Positions 13,106 to 25,800 of a stretch of DNA of 64,000 nucleotides are shown here, piece by piece (position 1 is the first letter of the stretch; each line of letters starts with the position of its first letter). Below the pieces are notes generated by a model. The model searched no databases, was not told where the DNA came from, and worked only from the letters and a program-made list of their open reading frames with translations. Source of the stretch: Typha latifolia (lineage: Eukaryota > Streptophyta > Magnoliopsida > Poales > Typhaceae); assembly GCA_019914945.1 (NCBI GenBank), contig CM034112.1, positions 2,565,001 through 2,629,000 of the forward strand, in the 5' to 3' direction. The position numbers and the translations under genes are program-made.

Positions 13106-13483
13106 TTTTTGAAGCATTGTTTGCTGCTAGCTCAAGCCCAAATCAGAGGATGATCTAGCTATTAAAGACTTGTGATTGGCAAAATTAATTTTAAATAGGA
13201 AAAAATATTTTCAAGTTTTTTAATGGTGGCAGTGCCTTTTGGATTACTATAATGAAATCTAAATATGGACCTTTGGGTATCTTAGCCAACAAAGCAAAAT
13301 GGATTTTATGCACTTGAAAATTGCTCTTAAGAACTTTGAACCCAAGTGAAGGGTGCCCTAAAAACTCAAGATCAATCGAAAGGAATTCAGAATACCATTT
13401 TTTTTATAAATGCTGCTATATTATCATGTTTTTATATAAATGTTGCTATATTTTAGAGTCTTGTTTAATTTGAGGCTAAGACT

Positions 13484-13632
13484 CGAATTCGATTAGTTAG
13501 TCTCATATAGTCTTGATTTTTTTTAAGAGTAAACTTAATTAGATATAAAAATATATAAAAAAATATATTTAGTTACTGAAGCAGTTTAAAAGTCTCTGAA
13601 CTAGTTCAAGGGGAGTGTCTATAAACTCAAAG
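13484..13632. repeat. Dispersed repeat, copy 1 (partner at 52876-53003)
   Basis: Shares the ordered words AGTCTT.ATTTTTTTTA, AGAGTAAACTTA, TTAGATATAAAAA and AGTTCAAG with a segment 39 kb away. Copy 1 lies about 100 bp before the LINE-like relic. Confidence 0.5.
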
Positions 13633-13739
13633 CAAACAAAGCCTAGAGTTAAATTAGGTCATTGGACACAACCTCAATATCTCATTTAGTTTAAACATGA
13701 ACTGGTTTGCATATAATTAGTCTCATCTTAGCAGGGACT

Positions 13740-14120
13740 GACACAAATTTAAAGCCGTTGTAGCCATTGTACTTTGGATGATCCGGAAGGCAAAGAACAA
13801 AATATGCTTTGAAGATGTCAAAACGAAAGAGAAACACATAGTAGGGCCATTCATATCGCTAGGAATTACTTCCATCGTGGAGAAGGAAGCAACAAGAATA
13901 CTGACATAGAAGAGTTATGGGTTAACTGGAATCCACATTGTGAAGATATCTCTACATTCAACTTTGATGGGGCTTATGATCAGTACTGGTATCACTGCTA
14001 GAAATAGTAGAGGTGAACTGAATCAACTGATCCATTTATTAGCCAAACTCTATCATTGAAAGCAGCTCGAGTATCCTTATTAAAGTTGTTAACAACACTG
14101 TGGAAAGCCTTTGATCCATT
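13740..14120 (+). mobile_element. Relic of a LINE-type (non-LTR) retrotransposon
   Basis: A frame reads VAIVLWMIRKAKNKICFED, typical of the end of plant LINE reverse transcriptases, where W.IWKARN..F is common. About 120 bp later the frame WVNWNPHCEDISTFNFDGAY resembles the start of the RNase H-like domain (FNFDGA). The blocks are interrupted by frameshifts and stops, so this is a dead fragment. The rest of the element was not found. Confidence 0.6.
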
Positions 14121-15768
14121 AGGGTTTATTAGCCACCAGTGCCACTCTTTTCATTCTTCTTTTGATATGTGTTCTTTTGTTCATACGTACAAAGAGTGTA
14201 ATAGAATAATTGATTGGGCTACTTCCGGAGGTTGAGCTTGGCATTCATAGAGTGTAATCTCTTGGAAGTACAAATAATACTTAGCTTACTTAGCAAAAAG
14301 ATTAATGATTCTATTAGAGCGTCCAGGTCAACCTGAATGTGCCGTTAAATATGTGCTAATTGTGCATACTTGATCATCTTAATTATGCTTAAAAATAAAT
14401 ACAAAAATATTATATGATTACAATGAACGTAATTGGAGCCATAGGATGAATACGGATATTTTTCATATTTTTTACATAATACAAATAAAATATTAGTGTC
14501 ACATAATAAGATAATAAGAACAGAAATATAAGATTTAAATTATAAAATTTACAAGTACGAAAAATAAGGGTCAAATTGTGAATACGCGAAAGTAAGGATT
14601 TGATTTAATCTCTTGACTCGGTGTATAGTTTAGTACATCCATGATCCATGCAAAAGGGATTTTCTATTAATTATTAATTTTAAATTTCATAAATAACTTA
14701 AAACTTATAACCTCTATAACAGAATGATATGATCCCCCCCATTTAATATTGCTGTGCGGTATAACTCGAATATTGCCTAATTTTTATTATTAATTATAAT
14801 AAAATAAATATAATTTATATACACGATACACACTAAAATTTATTATTATAAATTAAAATATCATGTGAGATTATAAGAAAAAGAGAAAGTTCTCCTTCAC
14901 TTATGAAATAAAACTAATTCCTAAAAGAGTTATTCTAAATTTTCATATAAGAAAAAGAGAAAGTTAATACCACTGTACTCGTATAAGTTATTCTATTATT
15001 TAGTTAAATAATAATATAATGAGTAATAATTATATTTGATATATTATAAAATTGATATCGAAATAATGATAAATATTAAATTAATTTTTTAAAAATTGTA
15101 TGGAATAAGAGGAGAGATAATAATAAATTAATATATCAGAAGAATCTAAATTTTTATTTAGTTACTATACTGAAATTAAAAAAAAATTATTTTTATTCTA
15201 CAAATGAAACGGGGACTAATCTATATAATATCACATCATGACTCATTTCGTTCCACATATTTAGAATTTTTTTTTTCTTTTAGTAATTCATTCAGGGTAA
15301 CTTTAACTTTATGATACCGGCTGATAAGTTTCAAATAGACTCCTGATTTAATTGGAAAAAAAAAGCTGACTATTTGCATGAATATTATTTTATTTTATTT
15401 TTTAAACTTCTAAATTTCTGCTTCGATTTGGTCGAAGGTTTTTTTTTTTGTTAAAAAATAAATTATTTTACTTTAGATTTCCGAACACCCTTCTCTGAGA
15501 CAAGGGAGGCTTAAACAATTGCTATTAAGTCGACAACTTACCACGTTAGCACATGACACATAGCTCGAAGACAAATATGCAACAGGTGTCGTGCAACGAG
15601 TTCAAAGACTTTTCGAGATCTCGACACTCCTCTTCTTTTGGGAAATATACCATTTCAAATCTTAGTTTATTGTTGTTTACGCCCCCATGAATAATATATA
15701 TATATATTATATATATATGAAATATGAGGTGTTATTTGTAATTTTTTATTTTCTTTTTCTCTCACTCC

Positions 15769-15774
15769 TTATAT

Positions 15775-15775
<1 letters not shown>
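15769..15775 (+). promoter_or_regulatory. TATA box of the synaptotagmin gene
   Basis: TTATATA directly before the (GA)n tract, about 370 bp upstream of the ATG. A leader this long may contain an intron; a CAG|GTAATG donor-like site lies at about 15968. Confidence 0.5.

Positions 15776-15778
<3 letters not shown>

Positions 15779-15811
<33 letters not shown>
15779..15811. repeat. (GA)n microsatellite in the synaptotagmin leader
   Basis: About 16 uninterrupted GA units, starting a few bases after the TATA box, so probably at or near the transcription start. Confidence 0.95.
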
Positions 15812-15813
<2 letters not shown>

Positions 15814-16143
15814 CGTTTGGTTACTTCGAAAACACCATTTAACGAATCGTTTTGGCAACGCAAAGCATCGAATCCCATTCCAATCTCTCAACCCTTACCC
15901 GACGATCCAAATCCAAATCCAAAAGCAACGATAACTCAAAATAACCGCAAAAGGAGCCACCTTTCAGGTAATGCTCTCCATCTTCTTCGAATCGTCTCGT
16001 CGAAAACTTTGTGATCGAACAGAATCTTAACAGGGTAGTCTTAGGTTGAGTTCTTCTTTGCTGTAGCATCAATAAAGGCCCTTGTACATGTTTCGTGGAT
16101 TGTATAGGGTGAGATTGGAATTCTTCGTGAAATTTGATCGGAG

Positions 16144-19100
16144 ATGGGGTTTGTGAGTACTGTGCTGGGTTTCTCCGGATTTGGCTTTGGGTTCACGGCT
16201 GGGGTCGTTATTGGGTATTACTATTTCATCTACTTCCAGCCCAGTGATGTCAAGGTAGCCCTCTGTCTCCATTCTTTGTTTCAATTCGTGGGTTTTCTGA
16301 TTTAGAATGTTTTCTTGTTCAAGGAGTTCTTGTTGTGATGTGTTATATGTGCCTGTTACGTGAGATATTTTCTTGTTTGCTTCTTATTTGCTCGAGCAGT
16401 GTGTAGTATCTTTTTATTTGGAGTGAATAGTTTGTAGATTATATCATCCATTTTGCTGATGAATTATGTTTGCTTGATGATTGTCTTTTTTTTTTGTTGA
16501 GGAAGGTGATGGTCTATTAATACTTACTTCTTGATGAGATATGATAGATTTCGCCATCCCCTAAATGAATGATAGTGCGGATAATTAGACCAGGTTAATA
16601 AAAATCGAACTACCTTCAACTGAATTTAGATATTTTGGTGCTCTTGTAAAATTGAAGAAATAAAAACAAAAGGGCACGAATTAAGATTGGCAGCATGGGA
16701 ATCTTTTTTTAAGAGGCAAGGTTAGGAAATTTTCAATCTCTATTTTTAGGATAAGTATCAATGAGAATAGCCAAAATTCCTGCCAGAATATATCTTGATA
16801 AACTGATTAGAGTTGCTACCCTCACCAGTATATAATTTGCATGATTGGTAAGAAAACATTCAAGCCTTATCTCTTAAACTAAAGTGGCTTTCTAATTGAG
16901 GGGATTTAAAGGTAAATTCCTGTCATGGATCACAGGTCATTAAACAGTGACACTAACCTGTGGTGGGAAAGGCTTTTTTTTTTTTTGAAAAAATAATTGC
17001 AATGCAGTGTCAGTATACCGTTGTTCAACAAAGTGAGCTCATTGCAGTATCTTTTGGCAACCATCATGAGCTTGAACATACTGTTCCATTTAGGAAGCAC
17101 ATGTGGTATCTAGATTATTATGATTTTGGTGCTCATAAATAGGAGTTAATAGAGCGATTGTATCAGAGGCTGCAATCTCTCAGCTTCTGACAGACTGACA
17201 AGCAGGTCCATGAGCACGAGCACGAGATAGTATAAGACAATGAGGGGTTGTACCAGAAGAAAATAGGGGCAGAATGTCTGAAATCAACTCTGTTATTTTG
17301 TCATTCCTCTCTTGCTAAAGCTTGTACTTAGATACCAAACTAAAGAATATTATGGTTGGTGTTAAATTGTATCTTGTTCCTTGATCAAAATATGATATTT
17401 GATGCTAGCCTTTTTTATTCTTTTTTCTTTTTTCAGGTCCCTAAAGTTCGTCCACTTCTGGAACATGACTCAAAATCTTTGGAACGGATGCTTCCTGAAA
17501 TTCCTTTATGGGTGAAAAATCCAGACTATGATCGAGTATGTGTTCTCTGGTTAAGTTTGAACTTGATTTGTTGAGGTCTAATTTGGATATAAAAGCAATT
17601 GAAATTTTGATTTTTGATTATTTCCTTTTTCTCATTTGGTAGATTGATTGGCTAAACAAGTTCTTGGAGATGATGTGGCCTTATCTGGATAAGGTTTGTT
17701 TCTATGGCAAGTCACTAAGTCCCTTCAAAGATGCTGAGCATACCAAATATCTAGTTGTGATATTATTTGTTCAGCATTGTCATATATTGTTCCTTGTCTA
17801 GGCAATCTGCAGAACAGCCAAAGAAATTGCAACGCCGATCATTGCTGAGAATACTGTGAAGTACAAAATTAACTCTGTTGAATTTGAAACATTTACTCTG
17901 GGTTCTCTCCCACCTACTTTTCAAGGTTAGATCTGATAAACTTCTGCTTTTTTTGTGTGAATCTACAAATTGACAATGACATTAGTAATTTAGTATTGCC
18001 ATCATAGTAGCTTTAATGTCCATCAGCATGTACAATCTCTTATTTTTCCTTTTTTCAAACTTCTGGATGTGGAAATTTTGCAATAATTTGAGAGGAAGAA
18101 ACAAGTAAAGGCTTCTAATATTCCCAACTATATAGGTCCGAGGTCTCAGAATTATATACTTTGGCGTGGCCTGCCTCTTTCATCATCTGATCAAGATCTT
18201 AGAGAAGCAAAGATATCACAGAATACTGAAATAAGTGAATTTATATTGTGAGAAATAAGATGCCAACTGATTTACTATCTAATGCATGGTTCGGACTTTG
18301 GAGGTTTGGTTAGTTTCGGTTTTTGACCCCTGAAAAAAAAATGAAATGTGTTGACCAAAATATAATGGTTTTGGCTGATAAAGGTTAAGAATTAAGGACA
18401 AAAAATATAATATTGCTAGTTTCTGCCTGGTACAATACATTTCAGCCAGAACTGTTCAATTTTTGCCGAAATTTCAAAGCAGGATCTGATGTGTTATGTT
18501 ATACTCTTTCCCACCACAAAGGCTGCCAACCCCCAGTCCTTGTATGTTTAACGATTATATTCCTTTAACTTTGATTGATTCAAGTAAATATGGGTGCCTA
18601 CATAGCAGCATATCACTATGCACTAAATCTGTCGACTCATCATGATACTATAATCAAGGTTTAAAAAATTGGGATCAAGATTGGGATTGGCCTTCCGAAA
18701 TAACAATACATATCGACTAGATTAGCATTATCGGCAATATCGATTGTCTGGATCGGATCAGACTTTTTAATTACGTAAAATTCTAAATATTATTTAAAAT
18801 TACAGAAAAACTTCTAAAAATTATAAAAATAAAAAATAAAAACTATGGTACAATGAAAACTGAAAAGAATAAGAGATTAGAAAGAGAGCGAGTGAAAGAA
18901 AACTAAATAAAAGAAAAAAAAATCATGATGCAGTGAAAAAGGAGAAAGAAAAAAAAATAGAGAGAGTGGAATAAATGAAAAAAAAGAGAGAAAAAAGAAA
19001 TAAAATTAAAAAACTATATATTAGAGTTTGTCGAAGCTAGATCTCTCCTTATGAAAAACAATTCCTATATAATAAGAAGAAAAAAGAGGAAAAAGAATGA

Positions 19101-22100
19101 AAGAGAGAGCGAGAAGAAAGAGCGAAAGAGAGAAAAAGAGAAAGAGAGAGTTCGGATCGGACCGATCCCGATCTGGATCGGCCAATCCAGCAAACCATGA
19201 TTATATTTGACTGTCCTTTCCCCTTCTCTCTGAAATAGGGGATGGAGAAACTGCCATCTTGATTGCTTTTCTAATGGCACATTCTTTCAACATTCTATGT
19301 ATGATTTCTTATCTGATACAACATTGGATAAAATTTTCTTCTTTCAGGAATGAAAGTCTATGTTACAGAGGAGCAGGAGTTGATAATGGAACCATCACTG
19401 AAGTGGGCTGGAAATCCTAATGTTACTGTTGCTGTTAAGGCATATGGGCTAAAGGCAACTGTTCAAGTAATTTGCAGCTTCTTCCTCATAGAGTAAAAAG
19501 ACAAGGAATCTGAATATCTTTCTCTATACTGCATGCACTCTGTACTTGGAATAAATCTTTTTCTTCGAAGTTGGCCAACTAGACTGTCTATACATTTGGA
19601 ATTTTTCAGGTAGTGGATTTGCAAATCTTTGCTGCACCACGCATTACTTTGAAGCCATTGGTCCCTAGCTTTCCTTGCTTTGCAAAAATCTTTTTGTCTC
19701 TCATGGAGAAGGTATGTGAGTAGGCAGATCATTTTGTTTTTCTCTCCTTTTATCGTTGGTTCTTTCCCTTCATTCATGTCTTCCTGTTGCAGCCACATGT
19801 TGACTTTGGACTGAAACTTCTGGGAGCAGATCTTATGGCCATTCCTGGTCTTTATAGATTTGCTCAGGTATTGCCCTATTCAGTTACAGTTCATCTTTTG
19901 CTCTATGATGACTAAGCATTAAATTCAAATGTACATTATATATCTGTCTCCAGTTTAGCTGCAGCTCAACCTCATATTTGAATGCTGAGTTTCCTTTCTA
20001 CTTCAACTTTGACCACATCTTGATAACTTATGTATCCATATTTTTAGATCATGCCCTTTTCTGAAACATTTACTTGGCAAGTATGTTGTCGGCTATCTAT
20101 GCTAGTTTCCTATTTGAAAGAAATTGCTTATTTTGGTAAGAATTGAAACTATAATTCTTAGGTGAAGATTGTGGTCTTTTCTCATCTCTGCAAGTAGTTG
20201 AAAATTTAAAGAATTTCAGATATCGAACTCTTCGTTGGTTATCTTCTTCATGCATACAAATGCTTTAGATTTGATGTTCAAAATGTGAAGATGGAAATGG
20301 TTGCCATAACTGCCATTCTTAATTATTCTCTATTTCTATTTGATTGGCTGTTATGTGGGCTTTAAAGAGCATATTTACCAATTCATTATTGTTCACATAA
20401 ACCAATGTATTATTCCCACAATTTAGTTCTGCTTTTTTTGTATTATTGATCATCAAAATGGATAATGTAGAATATATCACCAGATTGACTCCTCTGAACC
20501 TTTACCTTTCTGTGCTGGATCCATCTGCAGGAGATCATCAAGGATCAGATTGCAAATATGTATCTGTGGCCTAGGACACTAGAAGTTCCAATTATGGATC
20601 CTTCAGAGTAACTACATGTCATGTGTTGCTAAGAATCATTCTACTATCTTACGAGGAAAACAAACATTGATCACAATGACTGCAACTAATCCATTTTTAC
20701 AATCTTGCAGAACCTCAAAGAAGCCTGTCGGGATTCTATATGTGAAGGTTGTCAGGGCAAATAATTTGCGAAAGAAAGATTTTATGGGTAAATCAGATCC
20801 ATATGTGAAACTTAAGCTGTTGGATGATAAGCTTCCGTCCAAGAAAACTACAGTAAAGCGCAATAATCTCAACCCTGAATGGAATGAGGAATTCAATCTT
20901 GTCGTTAAAGATCCAGAAACTCAATCCTTAGAGCTTAGGGTCTACGACTGGGAACAGGCATGTCTTGTTTCATTTACCAATTTTCTTATTTATCTTTACT
21001 CTTATAACTATCTGCTGTTAACTGTTGTCATATCCTAGTTTCTTCTAAGTTTATTTATATTTTGTTTAGGTTGGGAAACATGAAAGAATGGGTGTAAACA
21101 TCATTCAATTGAAAGACCTTACTCCTGATGAGACCAAAACATTGTCTCTGGACTTGCTTAAAAATATGGATCTAAATGATATCCAAAACGAGAAGGTACG
21201 TGGACAACTTGTCCTGGAAGTGGCATATAAGCCTTTCAAGGAAGAAGATCTACCGAAAGATATAAGCGAAGATACAAGTGTTCTAGAAAAGGCTCCAGAT
21301 GGCACTCCATCTGGTGGTGGTTTGCTTGTTGTTGTTGTTCATGAAGCTCAAGACCTTGAAGGAAAACATCATACCAACCCCTATGTGCGAATCATTTTCA
21401 GAGGAGAGGAGAAAAGAACTAAGGTGTCATGCTTCATATGTTCAGAGTGCTTAAACGTTGAATCTTACTTCATCTTTCCTCATCTAATGCTGAGGTCATT
21501 TTTTGGATGCAGCATATAAAGAAAAACAGGGATCCACGATGGGAGGAGGAGTTCCAGTTTGTATGCGAGGAACCACCTATTCATGATAAAATTCATGTAG
21601 AGGTAGTTAGTAGACCACCAAACAAGGGGTTAATATACTCGAAGGTACAACTTTGGCTTTATCCTTTTAAGCTTCGTATCCCTTGTCTCGCTATACCAGA
21701 TAATATAGCTATGCTGGACTGTGACTTTAGTAAGTTTTGATATTTGGACATGATTTTCTAATTATGCTTTATGACTGGTCGAACGTCTTATTCTTGAATA
21801 ATTTTAAGCATGCTTTATAAGTACTCTTAACTCTTGATTTTATCAGTATCATTCCACCAGAGCTCTAACAAGTGTGTTATCTTTATCGGACTGAACAGAG
21901 TCGTGCATCAGTTTTTTTATCCTATTCATTCGATTTATTTTGAGCTAGTTTGTTTGGAGAACATTTCTTATTTGAAGCTCAACATATTCGTGGATTGTGT
22001 GGGTACTTGATCTTTCTCGAATATAGAAAAGACTATTTTCTTTCAAAATTCCTCGTAACGAGGACATGAGAGAAATTTTTTTTTGAAGGTGCTGTGTTCT

Positions 22101-22303
22101 TGAAGCAAATATATACCGTGATATTATGGTAATTGGTGCTTTGAAGAAATTTAACCTTCAGATAATTTTCTCAGGAACCTTTGGGTTATGTGGATATAGC
22201 ACTTGCAGATGTTGTGAGCAACAAGCGAATCAATGAAAGATATCATCTTATTGACTCAAAGAATGGTCGGATTCAAATCGAGCTGCAGTGGAGAACTTCA
22301 TAG
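16144..22303 (+). CDS. SYT: Plant synaptotagmin (TM-SMP-C2A-C2B), SYT1-like
   Basis: Tether of ER-plasma membrane contact sites that carries lipids through its SMP domain. Twelve exons give 539 aa: 16144-16254, 17437-17535, 17643-17693, 17802-17925, 19348-19466, 19610-19711, 19793-19867, 20531-20607, 20711-20957, 21070-21423, 21513-21644, 22175-22303. A hydrophobic anchor covers about residues 7-29 and the SMP region about 67-250. C2A (about 258-345) keeps Ca2+-loop acids Asp276, Asp282, Asp332 and Glu334 (DFMGKSDPY, YDWE). C2B (from about 415) has EGKHHTNPY in place of the acidic loop, as in SYT1-type C2B domains thought to bind lipid without calcium. The joint after exon 9 needs a GC donor. 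Intron 4 (1.4 kb) carries a probable repeat element. Exon sum and length match Arabidopsis SYT1 (about 541 aa). Confidence 0.95.
18650..19207. mobile_element. Probable inverted-repeat (MITE-like) element in synaptotagmin intron 4
   Basis: The left edge reads TATAATCAAGGTTT followed by TTGGGATCAAGATTGGGATTGG. The right edge, read on the minus strand, begins TATAATCATGGTTTG and continues with GGATTGG and GATCGGGATCGG words. The interior is AT-rich, then strongly purine-rich (GAAA/GAGA, 18850-19150). The ends resemble terminal inverted repeats; no transposase was seen. Confidence 0.45.
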
Positions 22304-22868
22304 GAAATCTGAGAGGCAGCAGCAAACAGGATGTCAAGCTACAGGTCTACAGTTACCGAAAGAGGAAGAGGATAAAATTCTAGCTTACAACTTTGTTGTA
22401 CAACACCTTATGGAATATTTGGTCAAAATCGTTGTAGATTTTGCACATTTCAAGGCTATGAATTGTTGTTGATATGATTTCTTTTATCAAATTGAATTCA
22501 ATTTTAGAACTTGTGTGGGAGTCAATGTGATCTCGAACATTCCATGAATTGATCAATGCAAAATCTAAATGCAAATAAACTTCGCACAGTTCCATCTAAA
22601 TGCATCACTTTCAGTAAGATATGCAGGTGCCAAAAACTAAAATTGCATTGAATCTAATGATTGATTCAACAACTCAGTGCTAGTTTAATACAAAAGATCT
22701 AAGTGGCCCTCATCCGACTATACCAACGCAAATAGATAAGAGACGATACGTTAATCTAACACCTGCTCTTGAAACTAGAGTTAAAGCTAAATAAGCTTGT
22801 AAAATCCACCTTGCTGTTCTGAAACTGTATACAATTTATACAGTGATGTGTCATTCTTCATAGATCTC
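22304..22868. other. Convergent 3' region, synaptotagmin / DUF632 gene
   Basis: 565 bp separating two stop codons. It must hold both 3' UTRs; nothing else was seen. Confidence 0.6.
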
Positions 22869-25800
22869 TCAGGTTAGCAGCCTCTTCAAGTCGAGCACCC
22901 TATCAGAACTTCTCTGGTGGTTGTGCACCAATTCAAACGCCTGCATGCAGACACTAGAGAAGCCAGTCATTGATTGGAAAACATTTGGAAAACCAGTCTG
23001 CAAGTTGTTTAGAGTCATGGCTCTTGTGACCCCCACACTCTTCTCGTATTTGCTCTTCTCGTCCTCCGCCTTGGCCTTCAAAGACTCCACCTTATCACGC
23101 TTCTCTACTACAGGTGGTTTCCGCATCGTTCCTTCATAACCTTCAGATACAGAATATGGACCGTATTTAGACTCCAGAGCTCTAAGTTGTTCTGCCCTCT
23201 TCTCAAGCTCTCTAAATGCCATCTCTGACCTCTTCTTCTGCTTCTGCTCCTCCGCCTGTTGAATGACAACAGCGTGGATTACTGTCAAGAAACTTTTGAT
23301 TCCCTCAGAAGCTACTTTGTCAGGAATTCGATCGATGGCAAGCTGCCACTCCTCACATAAGGAGTAGATATCAGAATTCTGCTGAGGTTTAGCAAGTGGG
23401 TCATGGTGGCACTGGAAGAGGGAGAGGCGGAGCCAGCCCGTGAGAGAATAGATGTAATCTCTTTGGGAATTGACGAGACTACAGAAGGCCGAGTACCAGC
23501 GTTCAACCTCCAGCTCCAACTGGAGAGCAGACTGGCGATGTACATTGGAGGTAGGATTAGTACTCAGAGCATTGTTGAGGTACTCAAGCTGCTGGACAAT
23601 GTGAGTCTGGACCTGATGACACTCATACATGCTCCTCCACATGCCCATCAAACTGCAATTCAGAAGCGGAAAGAAGCAAAAAACCAAAGAATGCTACATT
23701 ATCAAACAAGAAAAGGGTGAAATGCCAAACTTATGAAAAATAATGAACTTGAAGATGTGGTGTTATGAAGTATAATGCGGTAATACTTCTTTCATTTTGA
23801 CTTGATAACATGCATCATCTGGATTTGATTATTCATTATTCGGTTTGTTTATCCACTTTGAAGTGAGAAGAGGATGGCGTCACTTAGTAAGACTTGCCAT
23901 CATCACATTGCCATTACTAGACGGAGTCATGGTGCAAAGCCTAATATTGGTGGGAGCCTCATGCATTTGAATGCCTTCTTTTACCAACAAATTGTAGCTG
24001 TAATTCCCTGGTTCGTTAAACAACCCAACAAAAAGAAAGAGCCCAGGAAGTAGACAAGCAGAAGTAGGCAGTTCACAGAAGTAGATCTGCCAACTAGAAA
24101 AAGATCAGATTGAATGAAACATCTTGCCAACATAGTCAAATTTTTGTTGGAGGTTATTAAGTGTCATCAACTTATTGTAGGAAGTATTTGTATATACAAT
24201 TTTGAAGCTACATCTGCATTATAGACCAAAGAATGAAATACCAACTATAGACAAGAGATACATGGAAAGGAGTAACAACAACTTCGTTAGAATATAAAAA
24301 TAGAAAACCACTTATTTTAAATAGCTTAAACTTTTAGAATAGTTAATGAGTTATCAAGGTATCAAAGTCCTCTTCTTGGTTTTGTAAAAGTCATCATTTG
24401 CTTATGATGTATTACTGCTTAAAATTCCTATGACCTACAAGAAAGTATTCATTATGCTAAATCACATAATTAATCATCTAAAAGTCAACAGCAAATTGAT
24501 AATAATATCAATGACAGTAAAGGTATTATTGTTGCAGGGAATTAATAACGATGATATACTTGACATGATACGATTGATATGATATATCATATAACACCAC
24601 ATCAATGATGGTTCAGTCTTGTCACTGCATAATATTAAAAAGATGTAGAACGGATGGAATTCAATCTCTTCTCTATTTGCTTATCCCCCAATAAATACGA
24701 GGTCAGGTGGCTTTGTAGGAGTACCCATTAATACAAGTTAAGTGGGTTAGCAGAAAGGAAAGGCTAAAGCGGCATTACCCCCTTTCACTTTCTCCTCCTT
24801 TTGAGACCCATATGGATTCTGACAGTCAACCTATAATCAAGTAAGAAGAGCAGTACTAGCAGGTCCACATATCCAACCAATTCTTTTGTGTCCTTGTGTA
24901 CATAGAAAATAGGAAACAAGTGAAGATTTCTTTATCTTTTTGTTATTTATATGAGAGAGAGACAAAGAAAGATAAGAGAACTCACCCAGTAACTAGCTCA
25001 AGGAGCTGAGGAAAGAGCTCAGACTCCCTCAGCCTAATGATCTCAGAAGCAGTGGTCTCTATAGCCTGAGTAGCCACCAGCATCTTGGACTCCAAGCTCT
25101 CAATCTGCATTCTATTCTTCTCAATCTTCACATAGTCCACTCCCTTTGCCTCTTGCCTCCTCAATAAGCTCACCCTCTTCCCATGCTCCTCTTTGATGCT
25201 CTCATAACTCTGGTAGAAACAAAAGGAACAAAAAGAGCTCAATTCTTTAGTGCACAAAGCAGGCAATGAGCGAACATTACTCTAAAGGAAACAAGCATTC
25301 CATGTGGTTGTTTGTCCTTGTGACTACTTTTTTTTCCTCATTCCAAACTGCAATATTTGCTACCTCTCAGCTTCTGTATCATTCTTGGACCCACCACAAC
25401 TACATAAAATAAGAGAAACAGAACAAAGAGGGTACACAAACGCCATGTATAAAGTTAGTGCCTGTGAGATCTGATCAAGCAGATGGAACATGAACACAAA
25501 ATGACAAGAAAGAAAGAAGAGAACATGGAGCAGGGCACTGGCAAAAAAGCAAAGGCAAATCAAACAATAATAAAGAGAAATTTTTTGAGGAATTACTGTA
25601 CCTTCACTTCAAGGTACAGCTTCTTCTCCCAAGCGTAGAGCTTTTCTACCGTAGAGCAGTGACTCATCCTAAGAATTCCAACTCCATCACCATTGCCAAC
25701 TCCTCTCACCATTAATCCATCAGTCTTCGCGTTGGAGCCCCGGGACCATACCAATGGGTTAAAGCTCCTCCCGTAGCTAAAAACTTTTCCTACATTGTTT

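Larger units (their letters stand above)
11969..16143. other. Intergenic region with relic repeats and the synaptotagmin promoter
   Basis: About 4.2 kb with no intact gene. It holds the PNRC-like promoter (to about 12400), a degenerate GATTATAAC-bearing repeat (12995-13105), a dispersed repeat (13484-13632), a LINE-like relic (13740-14120), plain AT-rich DNA (14200-15700), and the synaptotagmin promoter and leader from about 15760. Confidence 0.6.

Noticed and set aside
15817..16014. 65-codon ORF in the synaptotagmin leader
   Set aside because: Lies in the 5' UTR between the TATA/(GA)n and the true ATG; Pro/Asn-rich with no family. At most an upstream ORF.
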